Assembly (NCBI RefSeq): GCF_041435215.1
Contig: NZ_CP108394.1
Span: 4,712,001-4,776,000, forward strand
Reading direction: 5' to 3'
Length of the DNA stretch: 64,000 bases
From: Streptomyces sp. NBC_01314
GTDB taxonomy: Bacteria > Actinomycetota > Actinomycetes > Streptomycetales > Streptomycetaceae
Shown: one piece after another, positions 24,801-33,170 of the stretch
Position numbering within the stretch: the stretch's first letter is position 1
Layout: every line of letters begins with the position of its first letter
Notes under the pieces: model-generated
The model's database searches: none
The model's input: only the letters and a program-made list of their open reading frames with translations
Told to the model about the DNA's origin: nothing
Position numbers and translations under genes: made by a program

Positions 24801-25379
24801 GGGTGATCAACTCCGTTGCGACGAAGAGGGATTGCTCGGCTCCCCACCGCGTCGGTGGCTCCTCCTCGGGTGTCGACGGCCCGGGGCGCGCTCTCAACTG
24901 GCGGTACTCAGGGGTGGATTACGGTCGGCCGCGAACGGCTGGGCAACTGCGGAGGCTGCGGACGGGCTTACGTACGGACTTACGGACGGACTTACGGACG
25001 GGTTTACGGAAGAACGGCGGACGGTCTGCGGATGAGCGGCGAAGTGGGTCTGCGTACGAGGTTGAGTACGGGGCTGAGTCCGGGGCTGGGTCCGAGTGCG
25101 GGGCGAGATGCAGGCAGAATGCGCGTGAGTAATCAGGTGAGCACTCTCCGTGAGCGCAGGAATGACCGTAGTCGGCGTGTTCGCACCGCCGCAATGGGGT
25201 CGCTGGAAGTACTACGAAAGCGCGTCGCCGAGCCCCCGCAGCCCCGGCCCGACCCTCACCCTGAGTCGCCCCCGGCCCGGCCGGGACGCCGTGTGATGAT
25301 GGGCGGAGGACGCCCGTAGGGGACGGGCGGCCCTCCCGCGGGGAGCGGGAAACAGAACGGGTACGGGGACGGAACTGCC
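24801..25379. other. Long intergenic region with 12-bp tandem repeats
   Basis: This divergent gap of 579 bases separates the RsbW-like gene (minus) from the transglutaminase-like gene (plus). At 24963-25010 are four 12-bp units (CGGGCTTACGTA, CGGACTTACGGA twice, CGGGTTTACGGA). Short frames on both strands cross it, one at about 25193 starting MGSLEVLRKRVAEPPQPRP, but none has convincing family similarity or a ribosome-binding site. It should contain both promoters; I cannot place them with confidence. Confidence 0.5.
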
Positions 25380-26132
25380 ATGACCAGTCGGTTGCTCATG
25401 TCGTACAACGCGCAGGCCAAACGGGCCCGGGTGCCGGCCCGGGAGCCTGCCGGTGTGGTCGGGTCCACCCGGGCCACCGCGATCCTGGACCACGACGACC
25501 CGCTGGTCGGGGCCCTCGCGCGCCGGGTGTCGAGCGAGGCGACGCCGCGCGACGCGCTGCGGACCGCGCACCGGATCATCGCGCGTGACGTACGCCCGGT
25601 GTACTCGGTCGAGGACCTCCGGCGTGTGTCGCGGACGCTGCGGCTGAGGCGCGGCTCGTGCAGTCAGCGGATGGCGGCACTGGAGGCGGTCGCCCGTGCC
25701 GTACGGGTACGGACGCGGGTGCGGGGGCTGCTGGTGGACGGGACGTTCTGGTATCCGCGCTTCCCGCGGCTGAAGCCGTTCGTGCCGGACCAGGTCCTGC
25801 TGGCCTGGCCGGAGTTCAGGATCAGCGGCGCGTGGGTCCCGATCGGTGAACTCTTCGACGCCCCCGCCCCCGACGGTGACGGCTTCGCCAACAGGGGCGG
25901 CGAGACCCTCTTCGACGCGATCGCGCGTACCGGCGTCCAGTGGGACACCTGCGGGACGGCCCCCGGCACCGCCTGCGACCTCTCCGCCCACGTGGTCGCC
26001 GACCTCGGCCACTTCGACGACCGCGACGAACTCTTCGAACGCCACGGCCAGACCCTCTGCCGGACCGCCCGCACGCTCAGCGAACCGGTACTCGGCCGCT
26101 GGAGCGCGGGAGCGACCCGACCCACCCACTGA
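25380..26132 (+). CDS. Transglutaminase-like superfamily protein
   Basis: A 250-residue protein with the core of the transglutaminase/papain-like superfamily. RRGSCSQRMAALEAVARA carries the candidate nucleophile cysteine at the start of a helix, followed by VRTRVRGLLVDGTFWYPRF and a later DQVLLAWPEF segment where the histidine would be expected but is not obvious. It may be a protease- or amidase-like member rather than a true crosslinking enzyme. No signal peptide is seen, so it is probably cytosolic. It starts ATG 25380 about 60 bases after a purine-rich stretch. Confidence 0.65.
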   Translation: MTSRLLMSYNAQAKRARVPAREPAGVVGSTRATAILDHDDPLVGALARRVSSEATPRDALRTAHRIIARDVRPVYSVEDLRRVSRTLRLRRGSCSQRMAALEAVARAVRVRTRVRGLLVDGTFWYPRFPRLKPFVPDQVLLAWPEFRISGAWVPIGELFDAPAPDGDGFANRGGETLFDAIARTGVQWDTCGTAPGTACDLSAHVVADLGHFDDRDELFERHGQTLCRTARTLSEPVLGRWSAGATRPTH

Positions 26133-26142
26133 CGGAGAATGT

Positions 26143-26203
26143 GCCGGTTACCGGTTACCGGTTACTGAGTGCTGGCTACCGATTGCCGGTTACCGATTGC
26201 CGT
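26143..26203. repeat. Short ACCGGTT tandem repeat
   Basis: Three direct ACCGGTT-like heptamers followed by two GATTGCCGGTTACC-like units fill the gap between the convergent transglutaminase-like and histidine kinase genes. Confidence 0.7.
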
Positions 26204-27778
26204 TCACCGGCCGGACCCCCGGCCCCCCGACACCCCGTCCACACCGCGCACCGTGAACCCCGTGACCAGCCCCCCGCCCTCCCGCCGGAACGCGAACGGG
26301 GCCCCGCCGTGCGCCGCCGCCACCGCTCGTACGATCGACAGCCCGAGCCCTGACCCGGGCAGACTGCGGGCGTCCGGGGCGCGATAGAAGCGGTCGAAGA
26401 TGCGTTCGAGATCGCAGTCGGGGACGCCGGGGCCCCGGTCGAGGACCTCGACGCGGACGACGTCCGAGCCCGCACCCGGTGCACGCGCGCCCCCCGGTTC
26501 ACCGAAGCCCCCCATGCCTTCCGACCCGGCCGGATCACCCAGCTCCTCCAGTCGGCCCAGCTCTCCCAGACCCCCCGCCGAACCCCGCGCCACGACGACC
26601 ACGATCGCCCCCGACCCGGCGCGGTCGAACTTCGCCGCGTTCTCCACCAGGTTGGAGATGGCCCGCTGGAGGGCCCCGGCCCGCCCCTCGACGGTCGTGT
26701 CGCCGGCCACGCGTACGAGAACCTCGCGACCGGTGCGGCGGCGGGCGGTCCCCGCGACCTCCTCCGCGAGGTCGGCCAGTTCGACCCGCTGCACGGGCTC
26801 GGTGCTGGACTGCCCGGCCGCGAGGTCGACCAACTCGTTGACCAGGTCGGTCAGTTCGAGGGCCTCCTGGGAGAGGTCGTCGACGAGTTCCGCACGTATC
26901 CGGGGCGGCAGCTCGTCGATGCGCCGGAGCAGGGAGATGTTCGTCCGGAGGGAGGTGAGGGGGGTGCGGAGTTCGTGGCCGGCGTCCTGGACCAGCCGCC
27001 GCTGGTCCTCCTCGGACTGGGCCAGCCGGACCAGCATGCGGTCGAAGGAACGCCCCAGCCGACCCACCTCGTCCCGGCCCGCGACCGGCACCTGGATGCC
27101 CAGATGCCCGGTCCGTGCCACGTCCTCCGCCGCTCCCGCCAACTGCACCAGCCGCCGGGTCTGCCGCCGGGCCAGCCACCACCCGAACAACCCGGCCGAG
27201 ATGACGATGCCGGACACGAACAGCAGGGTCCGCTGCTGCAGCTCCCTCAGCAGATCCTCCGTGTCGCTGAACTCCTGGGCGACCTGCACGGCACCCCGGC
27301 CCCTGCCGAGCGCGACGGTCACCACCCGGTAGCGGTCGTCACCGACCTCGACCTCGCCGTGCTCGACCATCACCCCGGCCAGGGCCGCGTCGGCCGTACG
27401 GCGGTCCGCATCGCGGACGGGCAGGCCGGGGGCGCCCTTCTCGAGGATCTCCCCGTGCGGGCCGAGCACCTGGACGTCCGTACGGCCGGAGCGGATCAGG
27501 TCGTCGCGCGGGCCGCCGCTGCCGCTCGGCGCGAAGTCCTCCGGCGTCAGCGCGTCCTGCTCGACCAGCTCCCGCAGATCACGCACGACCTCGGCGAACA
27601 CGGTCTGCTCGTCGACCCGCACCAGCCGCGCCGCCGCGCTGTAGCTGAGGATCCCGACGAGGACGGTGACGACGCACGCCACCGCCACGAACGACACGGT
27701 GAAGGTCGCCCGCAGCGAGGGAACCGGCCGCAGCCGGGAGAGCAGGCGGGACAGCGCCCGGACGGGACGGGACGGCAC
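26204..27778 (-). CDS. Sensor histidine kinase
   Basis: A 524-residue HAMP-type sensor kinase. One transmembrane helix near residues 20-40 (FTVSFVAVACVVTVLVGILS), an extracytoplasmic sensor of about 130 residues, a second helix (LFVSGIVISAGLFGWWLARR), HAMP, an H-box DAGHELRTPL, an N-box NLVENAAKF, then DRGPGVP and SGLGLSIVRA. A Gly/Ala/Pro-rich insert of about 30 residues interrupts the ATPase domain between the N- and D-boxes. GTG 27778 is chosen because GAGGGG lies about nine bases upstream; GTG 27820 would overlap the regulator gene. It lies directly downstream of an OmpR-type regulator and forms an MprAB/CssRS-like pair that probably senses envelope stress. Confidence 0.92.
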   Translation of the reverse strand: MPSRPVRALSRLLSRLRPVPSLRATFTVSFVAVACVVTVLVGILSYSAAARLVRVDEQTVFAEVVRDLRELVEQDALTPEDFAPSGSGGPRDDLIRSGRTDVQVLGPHGEILEKGAPGLPVRDADRRTADAALAGVMVEHGEVEVGDDRYRVVTVALGRGRGAVQVAQEFSDTEDLLRELQQRTLLFVSGIVISAGLFGWWLARRQTRRLVQLAGAAEDVARTGHLGIQVPVAGRDEVGRLGRSFDRMLVRLAQSEEDQRRLVQDAGHELRTPLTSLRTNISLLRRIDELPPRIRAELVDDLSQEALELTDLVNELVDLAAGQSSTEPVQRVELADLAEEVAGTARRRTGREVLVRVAGDTTVEGRAGALQRAISNLVENAAKFDRAGSGAIVVVVARGSAGGLGELGRLEELGDPAGSEGMGGFGEPGGARAPGAGSDVVRVEVLDRGPGVPDCDLERIFDRFYRAPDARSLPGSGLGLSIVRAVAAAHGGAPFAFRREGGGLVTGFTVRGVDGVSGGRGSGR

Positions 27779-27791
27779 CGGGCGCCGCCCC

Positions 27792-28541
27792 TCAGTCTTC
27801 CCGCAGCGCGTATCCCACACCCCGCACGGTGTGGATCAGCGCCGGCGCCCCCGGCTCGTCGAGCTTGCGGCGCAGATAACCGACGTAGACGGCGAGGTTC
27901 TTGGAGCCCGGCCCGAAGTCGTAGCCCCAGATGCGGTCGTAGATCGTCGCGTGGTCGAGCACGATGCCCGCGTTGCGGACGAGGAGTTCGAGGAGGTCGA
28001 ACTCGGTCCGGGTCAGCTCCAGTTCCCGCGCCCCGCGCCACGCCCGGCGCGCCTGTACGTCCATCCGCAGCCCGGCGGCCGTGAGCAGTCCGTCGGCGTC
28101 CGGGGCCGCGGCCCCGGCGGCGGAGGCCGTCGTGCCGGCCGACGCCGGCAGCGGCTTCGCGAAACCGTCCGGGTTGCCCGTCCGCCGCAGCAGCGCGCGC
28201 AACCGCGCGAACACCTCCTCCACATCGAACGGTTTGACGACGTAGTCGTCCGCGCCGGCGTCGAGGCCGGCGATCCGGTCGGCGGTCTCCACGAGCGCGG
28301 TGAGCATCAGGATCGGCGTCCGGTCGCCCTCCGCGCGCAGCACCCGGCAGACCTGGAGGCCGTCTATGCCGGGCATCATCACGTCGAGCACGAGCACGTC
28401 GGGCTGGGTGCGGTGCGCCTGGGCGAGCGCCTCGACGCCGTCGGCGACCGCCGTGACCTCGTACCCCTCCAGGGTCAGCGCACGTTCCAGGGCATGGCGG
28501 ATGGCGCGGTCATCCTCGGCGAGCAGCACGTTCTGGGGCAC
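27792..28541 (-). CDS. OmpR-family response regulator
   Basis: A 249-residue regulator with receiver domain (acidic pocket AEDDRA, phosphoacceptor Asp53 in VLDVMMPG, the K of DDYVVKPFD) and C-terminal winged helix of OmpR type (ELTRTEFDLLELL, ending HTVRGVGYALRED). An Ala/Gly-rich linker of about 30 residues joins the two. GTG 28541 is the start. It is the first gene of an operon with the adjacent kinase and is expected to bind promoters of envelope-related genes, possibly including its own. Confidence 0.94.
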   Translation of the reverse strand: MPQNVLLAEDDRAIRHALERALTLEGYEVTAVADGVEALAQAHRTQPDVLVLDVMMPGIDGLQVCRVLRAEGDRTPILMLTALVETADRIAGLDAGADDYVVKPFDVEEVFARLRALLRRTGNPDGFAKPLPASAGTTASAAGAAAPDADGLLTAAGLRMDVQARRAWRGARELELTRTEFDLLELLVRNAGIVLDHATIYDRIWGYDFGPGSKNLAVYVGYLRRKLDEPGAPALIHTVRGVGYALRED

Positions 28542-28858
28542 CCCACCAGTCTGCCAAGGTCACGGACGCCCACCACCACGTCAGGAGCGCCGGGGCGCCC
28601 TTCTTACCGGCCTCTCACCCCGACCGCGCGCCGGGCTTACCGCTCCGGCGCAGCGTGTCCGTGTGACACCCGCCCGCACGGGAACCCGGCCAGAGCGAGC
28701 AGATGGAGTACAAAGGGTTCGAAACATCCGAACCAGCCAAACCATCATCAGTAACCGCATCATCGGACAATCTCACGCCACCCGCGTCACCCATGTCCGC
28801 ACCGCACAACTGCATCACCGTGTCACCGCACCGCTCACGCTGTCGGGAAGGTAGAGCC
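28542..28858. other. Divergent intergenic region with an inverted repeat
   Basis: This 317-base gap separates the response regulator (minus) from the glycosyltransferase (plus). It is A/C-rich in its second half and holds GGTTCG-N7-CGAACC at 28716-28734, a candidate operator, and a GGAAGG ribosome-binding site at about 28846 for the next gene. No coding sequence is convincing. Confidence 0.4.
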
Positions 28859-30175
28859 TTGAGCCGCCGCATGAAGATCGTGTTCCTGCTGCACAACGTG
28901 TACGCCATCGGCGGCACCGTCCGTACGACGCTGAACCTGGCGTCGGCGCTCGCGGACCACCACGACGTGGAGATCGCCTCCATGGCCCGCCACCTGGACG
29001 AACCACGCTTCACGGTCGACCCGCGGGTCACGCTCGTCCCCCTGGTGGACATCCGCCCGTACAGCCCCGACCTGCGCGATCCGGCTCAGGTGCAGCCCGC
29101 CACGGACTTCCCCGCGGAGGACAAGCGGCACCGCCAGTACAGCCGCCTCACCGACCTCCGGGTCCGCGCCTATCTGACCCGCTGCGGCGCGGACGTCGTC
29201 ATCGGCACCCGCCCCGGGATCAACGTCTACGTGTCCCGCTTCGCCCCCCATCGCGCCCTGCGCATCGGGCAGGAACACCTGCGCCACGACGCCCACACCA
29301 AACAGCTCCGCAAGGTCCTCGCCCGCCACTACCGCGCCCTGGACGCGCTCGTCACGACCACGGAGGCGGACGCGGCGGTGTACCACGCGCGGATGAATCT
29401 GCCGGGCGTACGGGTGATGTCGGTGCCCAACATCGTCCCGGTGGCAGGGGTCGCCCCGTCGGACGGCACGGCCCCCGTCATCGCGGCCGCCGGCCGGCTC
29501 GCCCGCGGTAAACGCTTCGACCTCCTTCTGGAGGCGTTCGCGAAGGTCGCCGAGAAGGAACCGGACTGGCAGCTGCGCATCTACGGCGGCGGCAAGCAGA
29601 AGGACCGTCTGGAAACCCTCATCGAGGACCTCCGGCTCACCGAACGCGCGCATCTGATGGGCTCGCACACCCCCATCGAGGAGGAGTTCGCACGCGCCTC
29701 GATCGTCGTCAGCGCCTCGGATGCCGAGTCCTTCGGCATGACCCTCGTGGAGGCCATGCGCTGCGGGGTTCCGGTCGTCAGCACCAACTGCCCGCTCGGC
29801 CCCGCCGAGATCATCACCGACGGCACCGACGGCCGCCTCGTCCCCGTCGACGACCCCCACGCCCTCGCCGAGGCCATCCTCGACCTCACCGCCGACCCGG
29901 ACCTCCGCCGCGCCATGGGCCGGGCGGCCCTGGCGAGCGCCCACCGCTACGACGCGGCCCCGATCGTCACCAGGTACGAGCACCTGTTCGCGGAACTGCG
30001 CGAGACAAGGCTCCACCGCACCTGGGAACGGGGATCGACGAGGGCGAAGTCCTGGCTGCGGCACCGGGTGCGCGCGGGGAAGAGGGCAGCCCCGGCTCTG
30101 TTCAGGGGCGCGGGACTGTCATCTGTGCGGCTCCGCCGCGCGGGCGCGAGCGACCACAAACAACCCGCGGCCTGA
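28859..30175 (+). CDS. GT4-family glycosyltransferase
   Basis: A 438-residue GT-B glycosyltransferase. TTG 28859 is taken as start because GGAAGG precedes it by seven bases; ATG 28871 is also possible. The N-lobe begins MKIVFLLHNVYAIGGTVRTT. The C-lobe has AAGRLARGKRFDLLLEAF and the nucleotide-sugar binding SDAESFGMTLVEAMRCGVPVV with the EX7E element. Members of this branch transfer sugars to teichoic acids, lipids or glycans; donor and acceptor are unknown. The last ~25 residues (from LFRGAGLSS) are encoded by a copy of the dispersed GGGGCGCGGG repeat, which also supplies the stop codon, so the natural C-terminus has been replaced. Confidence 0.87.
   Translation: MSRRMKIVFLLHNVYAIGGTVRTTLNLASALADHHDVEIASMARHLDEPRFTVDPRVTLVPLVDIRPYSPDLRDPAQVQPATDFPAEDKRHRQYSRLTDLRVRAYLTRCGADVVIGTRPGINVYVSRFAPHRALRIGQEHLRHDAHTKQLRKVLARHYRALDALVTTTEADAAVYHARMNLPGVRVMSVPNIVPVAGVAPSDGTAPVIAAAGRLARGKRFDLLLEAFAKVAEKEPDWQLRIYGGGKQKDRLETLIEDLRLTERAHLMGSHTPIEEEFARASIVVSASDAESFGMTLVEAMRCGVPVVSTNCPLGPAEIITDGTDGRLVPVDDPHALAEAILDLTADPDLRRAMGRAALASAHRYDAAPIVTRYEHLFAELRETRLHRTWERGSTRAKSWLRHRVRAGKRAAPALFRGAGLSSVRLRRAGASDHKQPAA
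30101..30173 (+). repeat. Dispersed intergenic repeat copy extending a gene
   Basis: TTCAGGGGCGCGGGACTGTC followed by a GGCTCCGCCGCGCGGGC hairpin and CGACCACAAACAACCCGC is the longer version of the dispersed family also seen at 11280, 41862 and 52467. It lies inside the 3-prime end of the glycosyltransferase reading frame. Confidence 0.65.
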
Positions 30176-30232
30176 CGCCCTCCGCACCCCCAACTGCGAA
30201 ACCCAGCCCTTCAACGTCCCCAACGGCGAGAC

Positions 30233-30871
30233 TCAGCTCTTCAACGCCGCCAACTGCTCCGCGAAGGGAACGACGACGAACCCCTCGGGCTCGAACCTCT
30301 CGGGCCCCTCGGGCTCGAACCCCTCGGGCTCGACCGGCGCGGCGGCCCCCCTCCGGGACAGCCCGCCCATCAACCCGGCCAACTCCGAGGCCGCCCGCTC
30401 GATCCGCCCGGCCAGCCCTTCCGCACCCCAGTCCTCGGACGCGGCATAAACCCCCGTAGGCACCACCACGGCCCGCAGGTACGCGAACAGCGGCCGCATC
30501 GCATGCTCCAGCACCAGCGAATGCCGAGCCGACCCCCCGGTGGCGGCGACCAGCACCGGCTTCCCGGCCAGCGCGTCCCGATCGAGCACGTCGAAGAAGG
30601 ACTTGAGGAGCCCGCTGTACGACGCCGAGAACACCGGCGTCACGACGACCAGTCCATCGGCCCCCGCCACCGTGTCCAACGCGGCGGCGAGCTTGCGGCC
30701 CGGGAACCCGTTGGTGAGGTTGTGGGCGATCTCCACGGCCAGGTCCCGCAGTTCGACGACCTGGACCTCCACCGAGGCGTCGTGCCCGACCACCGCCGCG
30801 GCCAGCCGGTCCCCCAGCAACCGCGTGGACGACGGCACACTCAGCCCCGCCGAGACGACGACCAGCCTCAT
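30233..30871 (-). CDS. NADPH-dependent FMN reductase
   Basis: A 212-residue flavodoxin-like reductase of the SsuE/MsuE type. VSAGLSVPSSTRLLGDRLA binds the FMN phosphate, and VVVTPVFSASYSGLLKSFFD is the second conserved loop. It supplies reduced FMN to a two-component flavin monooxygenase. Its ATG overlaps the stop of the upstream luciferase-like monooxygenase gene (ATGA), so the two are co-translated. The C-terminus has a local EPEGFEPEGPERFEPEGF repeat just before the end. Confidence 0.9.
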   Translation of the reverse strand: MRLVVVSAGLSVPSSTRLLGDRLAAAVVGHDASVEVQVVELRDLAVEIAHNLTNGFPGRKLAAALDTVAGADGLVVVTPVFSASYSGLLKSFFDVLDRDALAGKPVLVAATGGSARHSLVLEHAMRPLFAYLRAVVVPTGVYAASEDWGAEGLAGRIERAASELAGLMGGLSRRGAAAPVEPEGFEPEGPERFEPEGFVVVPFAEQLAALKS

Positions 30872-31986
30872 GCCACGCTCTCCTTCTTCTCCGCGTGCGC
30901 CTTCGTGCCCTTGTCCGCCCCGGCCAGCAGCGACCCGTGGGTCGGCGCGTCCGGCACATCCGCCGGCCTCCCCTTCGCGAACTCCTCGCGCAGCACCGGC
31001 ACGACCTCCTCGCCGAGCATGTCGAGCTGCTCCAGGACGGTCTTCAGGGGCAGCCCCGCGTGGTCGACGAGGAACAGCTGCCGCTGGTAGTCACCGGCGT
31101 ACTCCCGGAACGCCAGCGTCTTCTCGATCACCTGCTGCGGCGACCCGACGGTCAGCGGCGTCTGGTCGGCGAAGTCCTCCAGGGACGGCCCGTTGCCGTA
31201 CACCGGCGCGACGTCGAAGTACGGCCGGAAGTCCCGGACCGCGTCCTGCGAGTTCTTCCGCATGAACACATGCCCGCCGAGCCCCACGATCGCCTGCTCG
31301 GGCGTGCCGTGTCCGTAGTGCGCGTACCGCTGCCGGTACAGCTCGACCATCCGCTTGGTGTGGTCGGCCGGCCAGAAGATGTTGTTGTGGAAGAAGCCGT
31401 CACCGTAGTACGCGGCCTGCTCGGCGATCTCGGGCGAGCGGATGGAGCCGTGCCAGACGAACGGCGGTACGTCGTCCAGCGGGCGGGGCGTGGAGGTGAA
31501 CCCCTGGAGCGGCGAGCGGAACTTTCCCTCCCAGTTCACGACGTCCTCGCGCCACAGGCGGCGCAGCAGCGCGTAGTTCTCCACGGCGAGGTTGATGCCC
31601 TGCCGGATGTCCTGCCCGAACCACGGGTAGACGGGCCCGGTGTTGCCGCGCCCCATCATCAGGTCCACCCGACCGTCGGCCAGATGCTGGAGCATCGCGA
31701 AGTCCTCGGCGATCTTCACCGGGTCGTTGGTGGTGATGAGGGTGGTGGAGGTGGAGAGGATCAGCTTCTCGGTCCGCGCGGCGACGTAACCGAGCATCGT
31801 CGTGGGCGACGACGGCACGAACGGCGGGTTGTGGTGCTCACCGGTGGCGAAGACGTCGAGCCCGACCTCCTCCGCCTTCAGCGCGATCGCGACCATCGAC
31901 TTGATGCGCTCGCGCTCGGTCGGCGTCCGGCCCGTGGTGGGGTCCGGCGTCACGTCTCCGACGCTGAAGATCCCGAACTGCATCAT
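30868..31986 (-). CDS. Luciferase-like FMN-dependent monooxygenase
   Basis: A 372-residue bacterial luciferase-like (LLM) protein. MQFGIFSVGDVTPDPTTG opens the TIM barrel, and LDVFATGEHHNPPFVPSSP, STTLITTNDPVKIAEDFAML and DLMMGRGNTGPVYPWFG are the usual conserved blocks. ATG 31986 has GGGAGGG eight bases upstream; an upstream in-frame start lacks one. It overlaps the FMN reductase gene that would feed it FMNH2. Such pairs oxidise sulfonates, nitrogen heterocycles or other small molecules, and the substrate here is unknown. A divergent AraC-type gene and a palindrome over the -10 box suggest inducible control. Confidence 0.9.
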   Translation of the reverse strand: MMQFGIFSVGDVTPDPTTGRTPTERERIKSMVAIALKAEEVGLDVFATGEHHNPPFVPSSPTTMLGYVAARTEKLILSTSTTLITTNDPVKIAEDFAMLQHLADGRVDLMMGRGNTGPVYPWFGQDIRQGINLAVENYALLRRLWREDVVNWEGKFRSPLQGFTSTPRPLDDVPPFVWHGSIRSPEIAEQAAYYGDGFFHNNIFWPADHTKRMVELYRQRYAHYGHGTPEQAIVGLGGHVFMRKNSQDAVRDFRPYFDVAPVYGNGPSLEDFADQTPLTVGSPQQVIEKTLAFREYAGDYQRQLFLVDHAGLPLKTVLEQLDMLGEEVVPVLREEFAKGRPADVPDAPTHGSLLAGADKGTKAHAEKKESVA

Positions 31987-32006
31987 CGCTGCCACCCTCC
32001 CAGGTT

Positions 32007-32033
32007 GTTCACGATTCAACTATACCCGTGAAC
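32007..32033 (-). promoter_or_regulatory. Probable promoter -10 and operator for the monooxygenase operon
   Basis: Reading the minus strand, TATAGT (32024-32019) is a good -10 hexamer 33 bases upstream of ATG 31986; no clear -35 is seen. It lies between the two arms of the inverted repeat GTTCACG-N13-CGTGAAC (32007-32013 and 32027-32033), a likely binding site for a repressor or the divergent AraC protein. Confidence 0.5.
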
Positions 32034-32140
32034 GGCTCCCCCTTCGCCACTATTCCTCCGCTGTCAGTCAGTGGCAGAGCCACGACCACCGGAACCCGCT
32101 TACGAGTATCAATGTCAGTGGTCGTCCCTACGATCTCCTC

Positions 32141-32998
32141 ATGGCCGCCCCACGCCGCGACACCCGAGGCATCGTCGACGCCCCGGAGCTCTTCGCCCGC
32201 GTCCGCTTCCGACGCCGCGAGCCCGCCGAACCGCTCCGCCCGCACCTGGAGCACTACTGGCTGATCGACTGGGACCTGCCCGAGCCGTACGTCTCCCAGG
32301 TCGTCCCGCACCCGTCGGTGAACGTCGTCTTCCAGCGGTACGAGGGGCAGGAGCCCTTCGTCGAGATCTCCGGCATCGGCCTCGGCCTCTTCACCCAGAA
32401 ACTGGAGGGCGCGGGCCGGGTCTGCGGCATCCAGTTCCGCCCCGGCGGCTTCCGCCCCTTCACCCCGTCCCACCCCGCGACCCACTGGACCGGCCGCCGC
32501 GTACGACAGCCCGAGGCGTTCCCCGAGGCCTTCCGCGACACGGACCCTGCCGTGATCCTCGCCCCCGACGACGAGGACGCCCGCGTCGCCGCCCTCGACG
32601 CGTTCCTGACCGGGATCGCCCCGGACCCCGACCCCCAGGCGGACCTCGCCATGGCCCTCGTCGACCGCATCCGCACCGACCGCACGATCCGCCGCGTCAC
32701 CGACTTCGCCCGCGCCGAGGGCGTGTCCGTACGACTCCTGCAGCGCCTGTTCTCCGCGTACGTCGGCGTCGGCCCCAAGTGGGTCATCCTCCGCTACCGC
32801 ATCCACGAGGCCCTGGAACGCGCCGAGACCGACCGGGCCATCGACTGGGCCGCCCTCGCCGCCGACCTCGGCTACGCCGACCAGGCCCACCTCGTCCGCG
32901 ACTTCACGGCGACGGTGGGGGTGCCGCCCACGGCGTACGCGGAAGCGGCATCGGCCGCCGCGGCGGTGGTCCCGTCATCGCCTACTTCGCGTGCATGA
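32141..32998 (+). CDS. AraC-family transcriptional regulator
   Basis: A 285-residue protein. The N-terminal half is the beta-barrel-like ligand domain of the DUF6597 type (HLEHYWLIDWDLPEPYVSQV and GIQFRPGGFRPF). The C-terminal third is a double AraC helix-turn-helix (VTDFARAEGVSVRLLQRLFS and DWAALAADLGYADQAHLVRDF). ATG 32141 starts where family similarity starts. It is divergent from the monooxygenase/FMN reductase operon and probably controls it. Its 3-prime end overlaps the small membrane protein gene on the other strand by 17 bases. Confidence 0.88.
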   Translation: MAAPRRDTRGIVDAPELFARVRFRRREPAEPLRPHLEHYWLIDWDLPEPYVSQVVPHPSVNVVFQRYEGQEPFVEISGIGLGLFTQKLEGAGRVCGIQFRPGGFRPFTPSHPATHWTGRRVRQPEAFPEAFRDTDPAVILAPDDEDARVAALDAFLTGIAPDPDPQADLAMALVDRIRTDRTIRRVTDFARAEGVSVRLLQRLFSAYVGVGPKWVILRYRIHEALERAETDRAIDWAALAADLGYADQAHLVRDFTATVGVPPTAYAEAASAAAAVVPSSPTSRA

Positions 32999-33170
32999 CC
33001 GCGTAGATCATCACGAAGGCCACGATGTGGATGCCGAAGAGGAAGTAGGCGAGGTACCACCACACATACCGCTCGTTCTTCCGCTCCTCGGCGAGCCGAC
33101 GCTTCTCAAGTGTCAGGTCGCCCTCGGGTGTCAGGTCGCCCTCGGGCGCCGGGCCGTCCTCGGGCGCCAT
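32982..33170 (-). CDS. 62-residue single-pass membrane protein
   Basis: A small protein with an acidic N-terminus containing a duplicated EGDLT segment (from a short DNA repeat), a basic stretch EKRRLAEERKNERY and one long hydrophobic helix (YLAYFLFGIHIVAFVMIYAV) ending HAK. ATG 33170 overlaps the stop of the upstream SDR gene as TGATG and has GGAG five bases upstream, so it is coupled to it. Comparable small DUF-type membrane proteins exist in Streptomyces; no function is known to me. Confidence 0.7.
   Translation of the reverse strand: MAPEDGPAPEGDLTPEGDLTLEKRRLAEERKNERYVWWYLAYFLFGIHIVAFVMIYAVMHAK

Noticed and set aside
25193..25318. Small ORF MGSLEVLRKRVAEPPQPRP
   Set aside because: No ribosome-binding site, Pro-rich composition and no recognised family; left within the intergenic description.
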